This document shows, piece after piece, positions 53,916 to 63,647 of a DNA stretch of 64,000 nt. The stretch covers positions 35,828,338-35,892,337 of the forward strand of contig NC_060059.1 in the NCBI RefSeq assembly GCF_020283565.1, read 5' to 3'. A program made the translations under genes and the position numbers. How positions within the stretch are numbered: position 1 is the first letter of the stretch; the number at the start of each line of letters is the position of its first letter. Below the pieces are notes generated by a model, which was not told where the DNA came from, made no database searches, and saw only the letters and a list, made by a program, of their open reading frames with translations. Source of the stretch: Trifolium pratense (taxonomy: Eukaryota; Streptophyta; Magnoliopsida; Fabales; Fabaceae).

Positions 53916-56474
53916 ATGGCTGAACAAAGAACACTAAGGCAGCTTGCTGCTCCTGATGTCAATTACAATGGTCTATGCATCCAATATACTGACGTTGATA
54001 TTCCTTTTGAATTGAAATCTGGTTTGATACACTTGTTGCCCAAGTTTCATGGTCTTGCAGGTGAGGATCCGCATAAGCATTTGAAGGAATTTCAAGTTGT
54101 TTGTTCTACACCATTGAGGCCTGAAGGTATAACAGAAGATCACATCAAGCTCAGAGCTTTTCCATTCTCGCTCCAGGGTGCTGCCAAAGATTGGTTGTAC
54201 TATCTTGAGCCGAATTCTATCACAACTTGGAATGATTTGAAGAAGGTCTTTCTAGAGAGATACTTTCCCGCTTCTAGAGCTGCGTCAATCAGAAAAGAAA
54301 TATGCGGCATTAGGCAGGGAAACGAATCATTGGCAGAATACTGGGAAAGATTCAAGCAGCTAGTTTCTAGTTGTCCTCAACACCAGATCACCGAGCAATT
54401 ACTCATCCAGTATTTCTATGAGGGGTTGCTACCAATGGATAGAAACATTTTGGATGCTGCTAGTGGTGGAGCACTTGTTGATAAAACTCCAGCTGCTGCA
54501 AAGGCCTTGATCGAGAACATGTCACTCAACTCGCAACAGTTTACAACTAGAAATAATTCTGCAAGTGTGAATGAGGTTCAGTCTTCCTCTCCTTCCATCA
54601 AGGCGCTCGAAACCAAGTGTGATGCTAGAATTGATGAACTTACTTCCTTGGTGAAACAGTTGGCAGTTAATAGACCTCAAATAGCTAAAGTGTGCGGCAT
54701 TTGTACTTCTACTGAACATCCAACCGACACATGTCCTATTCTGCAGGATGAAACAATAACTGAGCTACCTCAAGCATATGCAGCAGCAGCAGCCCTTTAC
54801 AATCAGAACAGGTACAACAATCCTGACCTCTCCACCAACCAGTATCATCCTAGTTGGAGGAATCATCAAAACCTCAGATACGGTAATCAGTCACAGGCTG
54901 CAGCCCCCTCTGCCCCACCAGCCATCCCTTCACCTTCATTGGAGGACCTTGTCAAGCAAATGGCTACAAGTAACATACAGTACCAACAACGAACAGATGT
55001 TAGCATTCAGAACTTGACAACTCAGATGGGGCACATGACAACACAGATGGGACAAATGGCTAATGCAATAGGCCAATTACAAGCTCAGGGCTCTGGTAAC
55101 CTTCCTGCACAAACAGTGCCGAATCCGAATGTGAATGTGAGTGCAATTACTTTGCGATCTGGAAGAGTGTCAGAACCAGCACCAGAGAAAAAGAAGAAGA
55201 AAACCGTTGCATCATCATCTGCTCCTGAACCTCCTTCTGTTACAACTGAGACCGAACCCGAAAAAGAAAGAGTATATGTGCCACCAATTCCTTTTCCTCA
55301 AAGGGTGCAGAAAAATATCAAGAAGACAGTTGAGGAAGACAAGGAGATTTTAGATGTATTCAGAAAATGTGCGGTTAACATTCCTCTCCTTGATGCAATT
55401 AAACAGATTCCTAAATATGCAAAATTCCTGAAAGACTTGTGCACACACAAGAGGAAGTTGAAGGGAAATGAGAGAGTCAGGTTGGGACGAAATGTTTCTG
55501 CTTTCATTCAGCCCAAAACTGGTTCCTCAGCTAATGTCTCAGTTCTCAGTCAAACCATGCCAGAAAAGTGTGATGATCCAGGAGTTTTTGCTATTCCCTG
55601 TTCCATTGGGGATCACAAGTTTGAAAATTGTATGCTTGATCTGGGAGCAGGTATTAATGTTATGCCTAGTTCTATTTATAATAACCTTGATCTTGGTCCT
55701 TTGCAGCCTACAGGTTTAATCGTACAATTAGCAAACAGGAGCAATGCCCGCCCTGCTGGGAAGGTAGAAGATGTCCTGGTGCAAGTTAATGACTTGATTC
55801 TTCCTGCAGATTTCTACATTCTAGACATGGAGGGAGAAACTAATTCCAGCAGGGCACCCATCATTCTAGGCCGACCATTCATGAGAACGGCAAGAACAAA
55901 AGTTGATGTTTATGATGGAACCATGTCCATGGAGTTTGGCGACATTGTCGCTAAGTTTAACATTTTTGATGCCATGAAACATCCCGTGGAAGAACATTCT
56001 ATTTTTTATATGGATTTAGTTACTAACACTAACCTTTGCTCTATTTGTGCTAAGATTGAATCTGATTTGCAGGATAATAACATTCATACAGGTGAAGTTG
56101 TTGTCAATGAGGCAGTCTGTACGGTTAAAGTTCTTGACATTCCGGCTGCCCCAACCAAACACTCCCATGATAAAGAAAAGACTACGCACTTCCATGATAA
56201 GATGATTTCCAAAAAGAAATTTTCTGTTGGCCAAAAAGTCTTGCTGTTTAAGTCTCGCCTGAAAGATATGGTTGGTAAGTTTCGATCCAAGTGGATTGGC
56301 CCCTTTGTCGTGACTAATGTTTTTCCTTCTGGTGCTATAGAAATTAAAAGTACAGGTACTGGCAAGGTTTTCAAAGCAAAAGGACAGCGGTTGAAGCTGC
56401 TCCATAAAAGTGTGGAAGGGCTTCCACCAAAACCACCAGACATAGAAGCACCAGCACCAGCCGCTACACCTTAG
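53916..56474 (+). CDS. Athila-like gag-protease-integrase-C-terminus fusion ORF
   Basis: From ATG 53916 about 852 residues; the frame is open 39 bp further up. Athila-type Gag (FHGLAGEDPHKHLKEF, GAAKDWLYYL, RYFPASRAASIRKEI), a Cys/His knuckle-like CGICTSTEHPTDTCP and a coiled, Gln-rich region. A retroviral-type aspartic protease follows, with LDLGAGINVMP as active site and ILGRPF. Instead of RT the frame passes directly into an integrase C-terminal segment (FSVGQKVLLFKSRLKDMVGK, RSKWIGPFVV). RT, RNase H and the integrase core have been deleted in frame. The intact long ORF suggests it still makes a Gag-protease product and is helped in trans. Confidence 0.85.
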   Translation: MAEQRTLRQLAAPDVNYNGLCIQYTDVDIPFELKSGLIHLLPKFHGLAGEDPHKHLKEFQVVCSTPLRPEGITEDHIKLRAFPFSLQGAAKDWLYYLEPNSITTWNDLKKVFLERYFPASRAASIRKEICGIRQGNESLAEYWERFKQLVSSCPQHQITEQLLIQYFYEGLLPMDRNILDAASGGALVDKTPAAAKALIENMSLNSQQFTTRNNSASVNEVQSSSPSIKALETKCDARIDELTSLVKQLAVNRPQIAKVCGICTSTEHPTDTCPILQDETITELPQAYAAAAALYNQNRYNNPDLSTNQYHPSWRNHQNLRYGNQSQAAAPSAPPAIPSPSLEDLVKQMATSNIQYQQRTDVSIQNLTTQMGHMTTQMGQMANAIGQLQAQGSGNLPAQTVPNPNVNVSAITLRSGRVSEPAPEKKKKKTVASSSAPEPPSVTTETEPEKERVYVPPIPFPQRVQKNIKKTVEEDKEILDVFRKCAVNIPLLDAIKQIPKYAKFLKDLCTHKRKLKGNERVRLGRNVSAFIQPKTGSSANVSVLSQTMPEKCDDPGVFAIPCSIGDHKFENCMLDLGAGINVMPSSIYNNLDLGPLQPTGLIVQLANRSNARPAGKVEDVLVQVNDLILPADFYILDMEGETNSSRAPIILGRPFMRTARTKVDVYDGTMSMEFGDIVAKFNIFDAMKHPVEEHSIFYMDLVTNTNLCSICAKIESDLQDNNIHTGEVVVNEAVCTVKVLDIPAAPTKHSHDKEKTTHFHDKMISKKKFSVGQKVLLFKSRLKDMVGKFRSKWIGPFVVTNVFPSGAIEIKSTGTGKVFKAKGQRLKLLHKSVEGLPPKPPDIEAPAPAATP

Positions 56475-57512
56475 CCCCTCGGGTGTGTTCCTTCCTTTAC
56501 TCTCACTTTATGTTTAGATTACATTGCGGACACTGTCTGGTTTAAGTGTGGGGGAGGGACATTTTACATTTACATTTACATTTTTGTGTTTTAAAAAAAA
56601 AATAAATAAATAAAAAAAATTGTCATGAGTAGTCACATGTTCTAAGGCTAGGGCAGATAACTGTAGGGTCAGTGAAATTTTTGGAGTTTTTTGTTTTGAT
56701 ACTTGACATGATAGTCTTTGCAACTTAATGCACAACTGCTTGAACACTGTCAAACTTAGTAATGTCTAGATAAACCTCTGAAATATTTATTCTTTAGACT
56801 AAGTTCTCTAATTTCAATATAATGGAGGGTATGATTAGAACTAAGTGTGGGGGAAAGGCTAGAGTAACAGATGGACCGATCATTGCTATTAATTGAGAAA
56901 AAGGGAAACTGCTTAAGAGCTAAAACTAATGAATATAATAAGTTCCTGTGCCTGAAACTGGAGGAACAAGTTCCTGTGCCCGAAACTGGAGGAACAAGTG
57001 CTGTGTAGGATGCTCTACTCTGAGTAATAGGTTGGACTTATTACAAGTAAGATCCCGTCAGGTGAAAAGGTGGAGTAGTACCTAAAGCTTAAAAACAATA
57101 AATAATAATAAACAATAATTCTTTTCAAAAAATAATAAACAATAATAAAGCTTGAAAGTAGTTGCCCCTGAGTTGATGTTGAAAAGCTTTGGATCTCTTG
57201 AAAAGAAATAGCCCCCCCCTAGTCTGAAATTCTGGTTAAATCTGAAATTATAGGAAAAGAATGACAGCTTAGCATCTAGAATGGTAGTTTCAGAGAGGGA
57301 TCTTGACATTACTTTGGTTGACAGTGGGAGACAGTACACACACACACGCAAGATTATTATTGAAAGTTGATAGATAAGAATTGTGCCAATCTTTGAATTT
57401 TGACCCAAGGTTTGAAGCTTGAAACCTGGAATATGTTGACTGCTTGTGATTTGTTTTTAAGTTTTTCATTTGAGTTTTGCTCGGAGTGCAAAAGTTCAAG
57501 TGTGGGGGAATT
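56475..57512 (+). other. 3' untranslated region of the Athila-like element
   Basis: Non-coding. It contains three gtgtggggga tracts (about 56548, 56852 and 57501; the last abuts the internal LTR and is the PPT) and a tandem duplicate of gttcctgtgcc-gaaactggaggaacaa at about 56942-56998. Confidence 0.7.
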
Positions 57513-58644
57513 TGATCAGTGCATTTTAATGCACATTCTTCTACTATTGTACTAGTGTATTCCTATGGTTTAATTTACTATTTTCACTATTTTAAGGTGT
57601 TTTTATATTTAAGTTTATTTCTAACTCTATTTTATTTTCGCACTTAATTTATGAATAAATAGCACTTTGACACCCTTCCGGTCCGCAGGTCATAACTGGA
57701 GTTACAAATATCGGATCGAGACGCGGGAAGATGCGTTGGAAAGCTGAGATCAAGAGCTACGACTTTTATGTTGAGGCCAAAACCCAGTTCGGAGCGCAAG
57801 TGTGTCAAATAATTGCGTTTATGTTCCAGACGAATTTAATTTCAGCACAACTTTATATTTTTCGGCCCAATTGTTTTAAGGCCCGTTCCATGTATTATTT
57901 AAACCGAAAAAAAGGCAGCTAGGGTTATTTCATTCTGATTTCACGAGAAACCAATCCCCAGAGCAGCCACTACCTTCATGGAGAACTAAACTTATTTTCA
58001 ATCCATTGGTGTAAGGAATTTTGTTCTTGATTCTTGAGGTTCGGTTTTATTATCAATTCATATGTTTATGCTTATCATATATCAATTTTCGTGTCTCCTT
58101 CTTTATGTATGAGTTTGATACAATTGATGCTTAATTATTCTGTTTCATATTCATACTATCGAGACCATTCGAATTCATTCATCGCTTGTATAAATTAATT
58201 TGAATAGAAATTGATATATGCTTTTTCGCTTGTAAAAAGGGGCTGAATGAATTATTGTTATGATTTTATCTATGTTATCGGTGACGCTTGATCATCTCCA
58301 TAGTCAATTGAACACGTTGGTGCTTAATCAACGATTCTTTATAGAATTGATTTTCGCTTGTTAAATTAGTTCCATAATCAGCCCAGCATAAACTAACGAA
58401 CAATCTTATGAGAACCTAGGATAGATGATAAACAAGATTTCCTAAAACCAATGGATTGATTACTTTCACATTGATTAAATTCGTTATTGTTGTTACTGTT
58501 TTCAAAACCGAAAACCCCCGATTTGCAATCTTTAAATTGATTCTAACATTGTTAAACCGATTGTGAGTCCTTGCGAAACGACCAAGGTTACTACCTTGTA
58601 CTACTTATTTTAAAATTATTTTGATCACGAAACGACGGTGATTA
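57513..58644 (+). repeat. Internal LTR (b), related but diverged
   Basis: 1132 bp, starts TGATCAGTGC like LTR a and ends GATTA. Blocks such as gcgggaagatg-gttggaaagct and tcacgaaacgac match LTR a, but overall it differs by substitutions and indels throughout. It is followed by aattgaac, where the primer site would begin, so the primer site is lost. Confidence 0.85.
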
Positions 58645-58805
58645 AATTGAACTTAAGTGATATCCCTGCATATAAAAATCAAAAAGCCTGTGAGAACAAG
58701 AAAAGAATAGCTTCCCCTCAAGCTGAAATCTAAACTCAAACTCTGAGTTGTAGGAAAGAAAAGGTAGCTTAGTATCCTGACTGTGTATTTTCGAGAAGGA
58801 TCATG
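58645..58805 (+). other. Spacer between internal LTR and 3' LTR remnant
   Basis: 161 bp resembling the element's own pre-PPT region (gaaaagaatagcttcccctc, aaggtagcttagtatc, compared with text at 57200-57310). It joins the 3' LTR remnant at tcatgac, a point of short similarity; this looks like a deletion scar. Confidence 0.6.
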
Positions 58806-59448
58806 TCATGACTTCTTGAGGTTCAATTCTTAATAGTAATTCAGTTTATTTATTTATTGTCTTCTCTTATCAATTCATGCTCTTTGTTTATTTATGAAAC
58901 TCGAATATAGTGATGCTTAATCTCTATTTTGAGTTATATATTGTGAGACTTTTCGGATTGATTCATCGCTTGTATGACTAGTTCGAATAGGAATTGATAT
59001 AGGTTTTTTCGCGCTTAGCAAAAAAGGGTTGGTCGAAATCTGTCATGATACAAACCGTGTTCTAAGTGACGCTTGTTCACTACTCATGGTTAGTTGAACA
59101 CATTCTTTGCTTAATCGAATGAATTCGTATAAACTGTTTATCGCTTGTATAATCGGTCTTATAAACCAACCAAGGCATGAATATATAAACAATATTTTAT
59201 GTGAACCGAGGATAGAATCATAACGAAGTTTTCCTAAAACCAATAGATTGATCGTCTTTTTATCAATTGAATTTCTAATACTCTTTCGATCTAAACAAAC
59301 CCAAAACTCCATATTTAATTGTGTTATTCATTGTTCTTATTTTTACTAATTATTAAATTAGAGGTCCTTGTGAGACGACCAAGGTTAACTACCTTGTTAC
59401 TACTTTTCTTAATTAAAACTTATTTTGATCACGAAACGACAACGATCA
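58806..59448 (+). repeat. 3' LTR (c) remnant of the Athila-like element
   Basis: The last 643 bp of the LTR, identical by eye to 52776-53418, followed by the target duplication gtgct. The first ~520 bp and the PPT are missing. Confidence 0.9.
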
Positions 59449-59453
59449 GTGCT

Positions 59454-59528
59454 TCTCTTGGAGTCTGAGGTTCGATTCTCTCTGGCGCCAATTTGGGTAG
59501 GCTAATTTAGCTTCTTCAAAAAAAAAAA
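59454..59528 (+). mobile_element. SINE, right part
   Basis: B-box-like gaggttcgattctctctgg and the tail aatttgggtaggctaattta, then a poly-A. It is followed by aaccattcttctcctt (59529-59544), which repeats 52191-52206 with one mismatch: the target duplication of the SINE. The SINE was there first; the Athila-like element inserted into it. Confidence 0.75.
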
Positions 59529-59544
59529 AACCATTCTTCTCCTT

Positions 59545-59907
59545 TATAGTAATTAATAATTTAACTGAATCAAACACCGTAATAAGACAAAAAAACAAAC
59601 AAGACGCATTAAGATAGAAAATCAAACAGCGGTATTGAAACGGCAAATCACAAGAAAGCAAAAGACTAATTTCTAATTTTCTATTATTTGATTAAGAAAT
59701 GTCCTTGATAATTTAATGTATTGATGAAAGTCAAGAAGGGTGGCTAAAAGACTTTGACACTTGGAAAAGGACAATCCCATATAGCTCTGCTCTTTGACTC
59801 ATTCATATTGACTTTGACACAGATAAAGACAGTTTTGAGCGACCTTACAATTAGTTTGATAATGGTATGTATGTTCCATTTCAGCATCAATACTCATGTG
59901 AAGAGGG
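59545..59907. other. Upstream region of ectodomain gene E
   Basis: AT-rich, with a direct repeat (gactttgacac at 59750 and 59809). It probably holds the promoter of gene E. No other gene recognised. Confidence 0.4.
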
Positions 59908-60793
59908 ATGGACTCATTTTTATGTTTCCTTCAAATTATGGTGGTTGTACTAGTGCTACATCATCATCAAGCATGTGATGCAACTACTAATAGTAGTAAC
60001 AATAACCAAACATATTGCCCAATTTCTTCATGCGGAAAAATCACAAACATAAGACATCCGTTTCGGCTTAAGAATGATCCATCAGCCTGTGGTAATCCGA
60101 AGTACGAGTTATCCTGTGAAAACAACGTCACAACATTAACTCTGTTTTCGGGGAAATACTATGTTAAATCAATCAACTACGAAGACTACACAGTTCAAGT
60201 TGTTGATCCCGGAATTGAAGAGGGGAATTGCTCCTCCATTCCTAGCTATTTCCTAAGTACATCCAATTTTACAATTATCTACGACTATGATGACTACCAT
60301 ATGTATCCATATCAAATCGACTATCATTTTGGGTTCGGGTACGGGTACATAATATACTTGAACTGTAGCAAACCAGTGAAGGACGATCTTGAGTATGTTG
60401 ATACATCTCCGTGTAGAGTCAACTCCGACTCCAAAAGCTATGTTTATGCTTTTGCGGGGGAGAACTATCGGGAAGAAGATTATTGGAGATCCAATAAGTA
60501 TTTGTCAGTTGGGAGATTAAAAGATTATTGCAAAGTGAAGCTTGTTGCTATGTCATCATTATTAGTTAATCCTAATGTCAGAGATGATGTACCAAATCGA
60601 CCTCTTTCGTATGAGCAAATTCATGGAATGCTAGTCTATGGATTTCAGTTATCGTGGATAAGTGGTGCTTGTAGAGATTCTTGCGGCGATAATCAACGGT
60701 GCTACTTTAATCAAACCACTAGAGATTTTGAATGTTATGAATCAACTGATTATTGCGATTATCCATTGGGAATTGAAGTCGCCAAAAGATGTG
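59908..60793 (+). CDS. LRK10-like ectodomain gene E, kinase exon missing
   Basis: ATG 59908, a hydrophobic signal peptide (FLCFLQIMVVVLVLH), then a GUB_WAK_bind domain opening CPISSCGKITNIRHPFRL with CGNPKYELSC. A WAK_assoc_C-type Cys-rich part follows (SGACRDSCGDNQRCYF, DYCDYPLGIEVAKRCG). A strong donor (GATGTG|GTAAGA) ends the exon at 60793 in phase 1, the same phase as in genes A, B and D. Read-through would stop at 60864. No kinase exon is found in the remaining 3.2 kb; a palindromic MITE begins about 75 bp after the donor. It is either a 3'-truncated receptor kinase or a secreted ectodomain protein. It is closest in layout to gene B. Confidence 0.7.
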
Positions 60794-60869
60794 GTAAGAA
60801 ATACGAAATTGAACCCTTTTGTCATTCACACCAATCGTTCCCACCGACACATTCGAAACATTGATGACC

Positions 60870-61157
60870 CTGGACCGAATATAAATTTTATGAAATTCAC
60901 CGTTAGATTGAAAGTTTATATCCTATATATCCATAAATTTTTTTAAATTTTTTGAAAATCAATTGATATATTATTGAGACACATCAAAATTAACATTATT
61001 TAATAAACCGTTAATCTTGATGTGTCTTAATAACATATCAAATGATTTTCAATTTTTCTATGGATGATTTATATGATATAAACTTTCAATCCAACGATGA
61101 ATTTTGTAAAATTAGTATTCGTTATAATGTTATTCATGACTGGTCCACCATGGACCA
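60870..61157. mobile_element. Palindromic MITE with long inverted arms
   Basis: The left arm (attttatgaaattcaccgtt, agattgaaagtttatatc) is the reverse complement of the right arm (gatataaactttcaatccaa, cgatgaattttgtaaaat). The centre carries a gagacacatcaa / ttgatgtgtctt pair. The ends are approximate. A one-arm relative lies at 1670-1862. Confidence 0.7.
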
Positions 61158-61770
61158 CTTGATGAAGTGGTTCATATTAGAATTTACCTACATATCAAAT
61201 GGTTAAAAGATATTTTTTGTTTAAATCCCGGTGGATTCATTTGGTTTTATGGAAATAAATTGAGAAGAAAGAAAATTACGAAAATATATGAATAAACTTG
61301 TTGTTTGGTTTTATGAAAAGAAAGTCGGAGGAAAAAAAATTACGGAAACCAACAGAGTCCAAGTTAATTCAATGATTTTTGTAATTTTCTTTACTTTCAC
61401 TTTTTTTTGTATACTTCCAAGAGACATTTTAGTCAATAAAAATTAAGATATTTAGTTTGGCCAAATACATCAATTTTATTGATCTAATTGTTTCTTTTTT
61501 TTACAAGGATCTAATTGTTTCTTATATTTTAAATTTTATAGAATAAAAAATATTTTCCCCATCCTAAAATATAAATAAAAATTGATCAACAAAAGTGAAT
61601 GTATTTGATCAAATTTTTTAACGAAATACATCGAGTCTATTTTTTTCATTTTTACAAGGGGCAGAGGAAGTAGTTATTAGTCTAATTTATAAAACTCATT
61701 ATTCAGCAAGTATTTGAAGTTACTAAGTCAAAGATAAATTGTGCCAAAAAATTTGGTAATTTGTTGTATT
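61158..61770. other. AT-rich spacer
   Basis: Contains a repeated tttggttttatg-aaa motif (61251 and 61311). No gene recognised. Confidence 0.35.
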
Positions 61771-61867
61771 TTTTTTTTCAACACCAATATTCGGTGCACT
61801 GGACCGCCTAATCTAATTCTAAAATCAATTCTGATATCAAGTGGTTGTAGTCCCCTTCCGATCGCTT
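61771..61867 (-). mobile_element. 5'-truncated SINE (minus strand)
   Basis: The T run at left is the A tail. The text ctgatatcaagtggttgtag-tccccttcc matches the 3' half of the SINEs at 62023 and 32691. The flanks atttgttgtatt (61759-61770) and attttgttgtatt (61868-61880) are the target duplication. Confidence 0.7.
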
Positions 61868-62022
61868 ATTTTGTTGTATTCTAAAAAAGTTGTTTTTGTC
61901 TATTTTGTAGACCAACTATCAAAGCAGCTCATAATAGAGGAAGGTAAGGAGTTATTTATAATTAATCAGTATTTTATGAAAAGTATCGTGGAACGTCGGT
62001 AGAAATAAAGAGTCAATGTTTT

Positions 62023-62160
62023 TTTGTTTTTTTATTTTTACCACCAGTTAAATCTGGTTTAGGGGTCAGTTCTGGTATCAAGTGATTCCAGCCTCCTCTC
62101 GATCGCAATTGCGATCAAGTTCAGCGTCAATCACCACTAAAACAACTAACGATTGGTAAC
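62023..62160 (-). mobile_element. tRNA-derived SINE (minus strand)
   Basis: On the minus strand an A-box-like tagttgttttagtggtgatt, then gcgatcgagaggaggctgga, atcacttgataccagaactg and an A-rich tail (T-rich at 62021-62040). The 13-bp duplication gagtcaatgtttt lies at 62010-62022 and 62161-62173. Confidence 0.8.
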
Positions 62161-62475
62161 GAGTCAATGTTTTAGGATCATAAGAGAGAAGCGTCACCAA
62201 AACCATAAGAAATTTGGTTCACCAGTCATCTATCTTATATATCAAATATTTTTATCTATTCATATTCGATTGTCAATATGAAACTTAATCACTCACATTT
62301 AAAGCGCAACAATTTCACCCCAAATGTGAGTTTCCATATCATATGTTTGATCCAATATTAGGATCCACTCTAGCTTTCCCACCAAACCATGACTTTTATA
62401 CTATACCCCTCGTTTGGAAGTCCAGAAAAGTGTCGGGAGTTAACTAATTGTGGTTTTTTTTGTTTTTTTTAAGGT

Positions 62476-62676
62476 TTTTTCTAATTTACCCCTTGATAAT
62501 TAATTTGAGGATATTTATCCATCAACCAATAAAAACAAGTTATATTATTTGGTTAGAAATTAGTTGTGGGTTCTACATACAAGTTAGTTGTGGGTACTAC
62601 ATGTAAATCTACTTGTGTGACTTGTTTTCATTGGTTGTTTGGCAAATACCTCCAAATTATTAATGGGTAGAGTATG
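62476..62676. mobile_element. MITE-like palindromic repeat
   Basis: Left tttaccccttgataattaat-ttgaggatatttatc pairs imperfectly with right caaatacctccaaattattaatgggta. The middle has paired accaataaaaacaagt and acttgttttcattggt. Target duplication not determined. Confidence 0.5.
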
Positions 62677-63358
62677 CCTCATTTTTTTTTTTAATTATTT
62701 TTAATCAAGTAGTCTAGTGGTAGATTTCCATCTTTATAAATAAATGAAGTGTCTAAATTTCCAACCATGACTCTTGGTATATAAAATGCGATGTATACGG
62801 TATTTTATTTTTTTTTCTAATTATATTATACTAGTAGGATTGTATGTTATCTCTTAACGTAAGCGCTACAATTTATTGCAGATGTAATACTTGGCTTTGT
62901 TAAAGGTAATACTTTATATTGTCAAAAAAAAAAAAGGTAATACTTTAAATTTTTCTTTGTCTATATGATAATCTCTCTGTTATTATCTGTACATCAATTT
63001 AATTATTTTTTAAAGAAATTGCTGGTAGTTGAGGTAATAGTGTTAGTTTAGAAAATAGGTGATAGTATAGAAGACCTTGTAGTAGGAAGATAGTAACAAG
63101 TAATGTGAGGACTTAGATTTGAGATTTTGAGTATTTAGTAACATGGGCCAATAGACAACACATTATAAATTAATTTAGTGTAGGAGAGATGTTATTGTCA
63201 TATCATCTCAAAGATTTAAATACAATTGTATATATGTTTGCCTGGTAATTCATTCCAGATGTTTCATGATATTTTTTAATAGAAATCTAATAATGATTTC
63301 TTTTACTAACTACTGAAACATTTTAGAAATATCTACAAAGTATACGTTATCTCTTAAT
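62677..63358. other. AT-rich spacer
   Basis: A duplicated aaaggtaatacttta motif at 62903 and 62934. No gene recognised. Confidence 0.35.
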
Positions 63359-63556
63359 TGTTAAGAAGTTCTACATCGGATGCAAGATGGTCGGAATATT
63401 TGTCTATAAAATAGAGATAATTCTCACCTTACAAGCTGGTTTTTTAGGGTTGAGTTAAACTCACTCTCAATTTTCAGATAGTATCAGAGCTTTCTCCATA
63501 ATCCGCTAGGCCGCTTGCTATCAATGTGTGTTAAAAAGTTCCACAACGACCGCAAG
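63359..63556 (+). mobile_element. TRIM element fragment
   Basis: A 118-bp LTR-like unit (63359-63476) starts tgttaagaagttctacatcg and ends ctcaattttca. It is followed by tagtatcagagct (one change from the initiator-Met primer site) and, after about 40 bp, a second unit start (tgttaaaaagttccacaacg, 63529) that fades after about 28 bp. This is the compact layout of plant TRIMs. The right LTR is truncated. Confidence 0.65.
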
Positions 63557-63647
63557 ATGGTACTAAGATTAATGACTAATGTATTCTAGAAAATCATATT
63601 TCAATAGAAATCAATTATATTATTTAAATATTATTTTTGTTATAAGT

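Larger units (their letters stand above)
52256..59448 (+). mobile_element. Athila-like Ty3/gypsy element with an extra internal LTR
   Basis: Outer ends: LTR 52256-53418 on the left and a 643-bp 3' LTR remnant 58806-59448 on the right, identical by eye over that length. The 5-bp duplication gtgct lies at 52251-52255 and 59449-59453. The primer site TGGCGCCGTTGCCGGGGA (tRNA-Asp type) follows the left LTR. One long ORF follows, then three gtgtggggga tracts, a second, clearly diverged LTR (57513-58644), a 161-bp spacer, and the 3' LTR remnant. RT, RNase H and integrase core are absent, so it depends on a helper. Confidence 0.85.
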
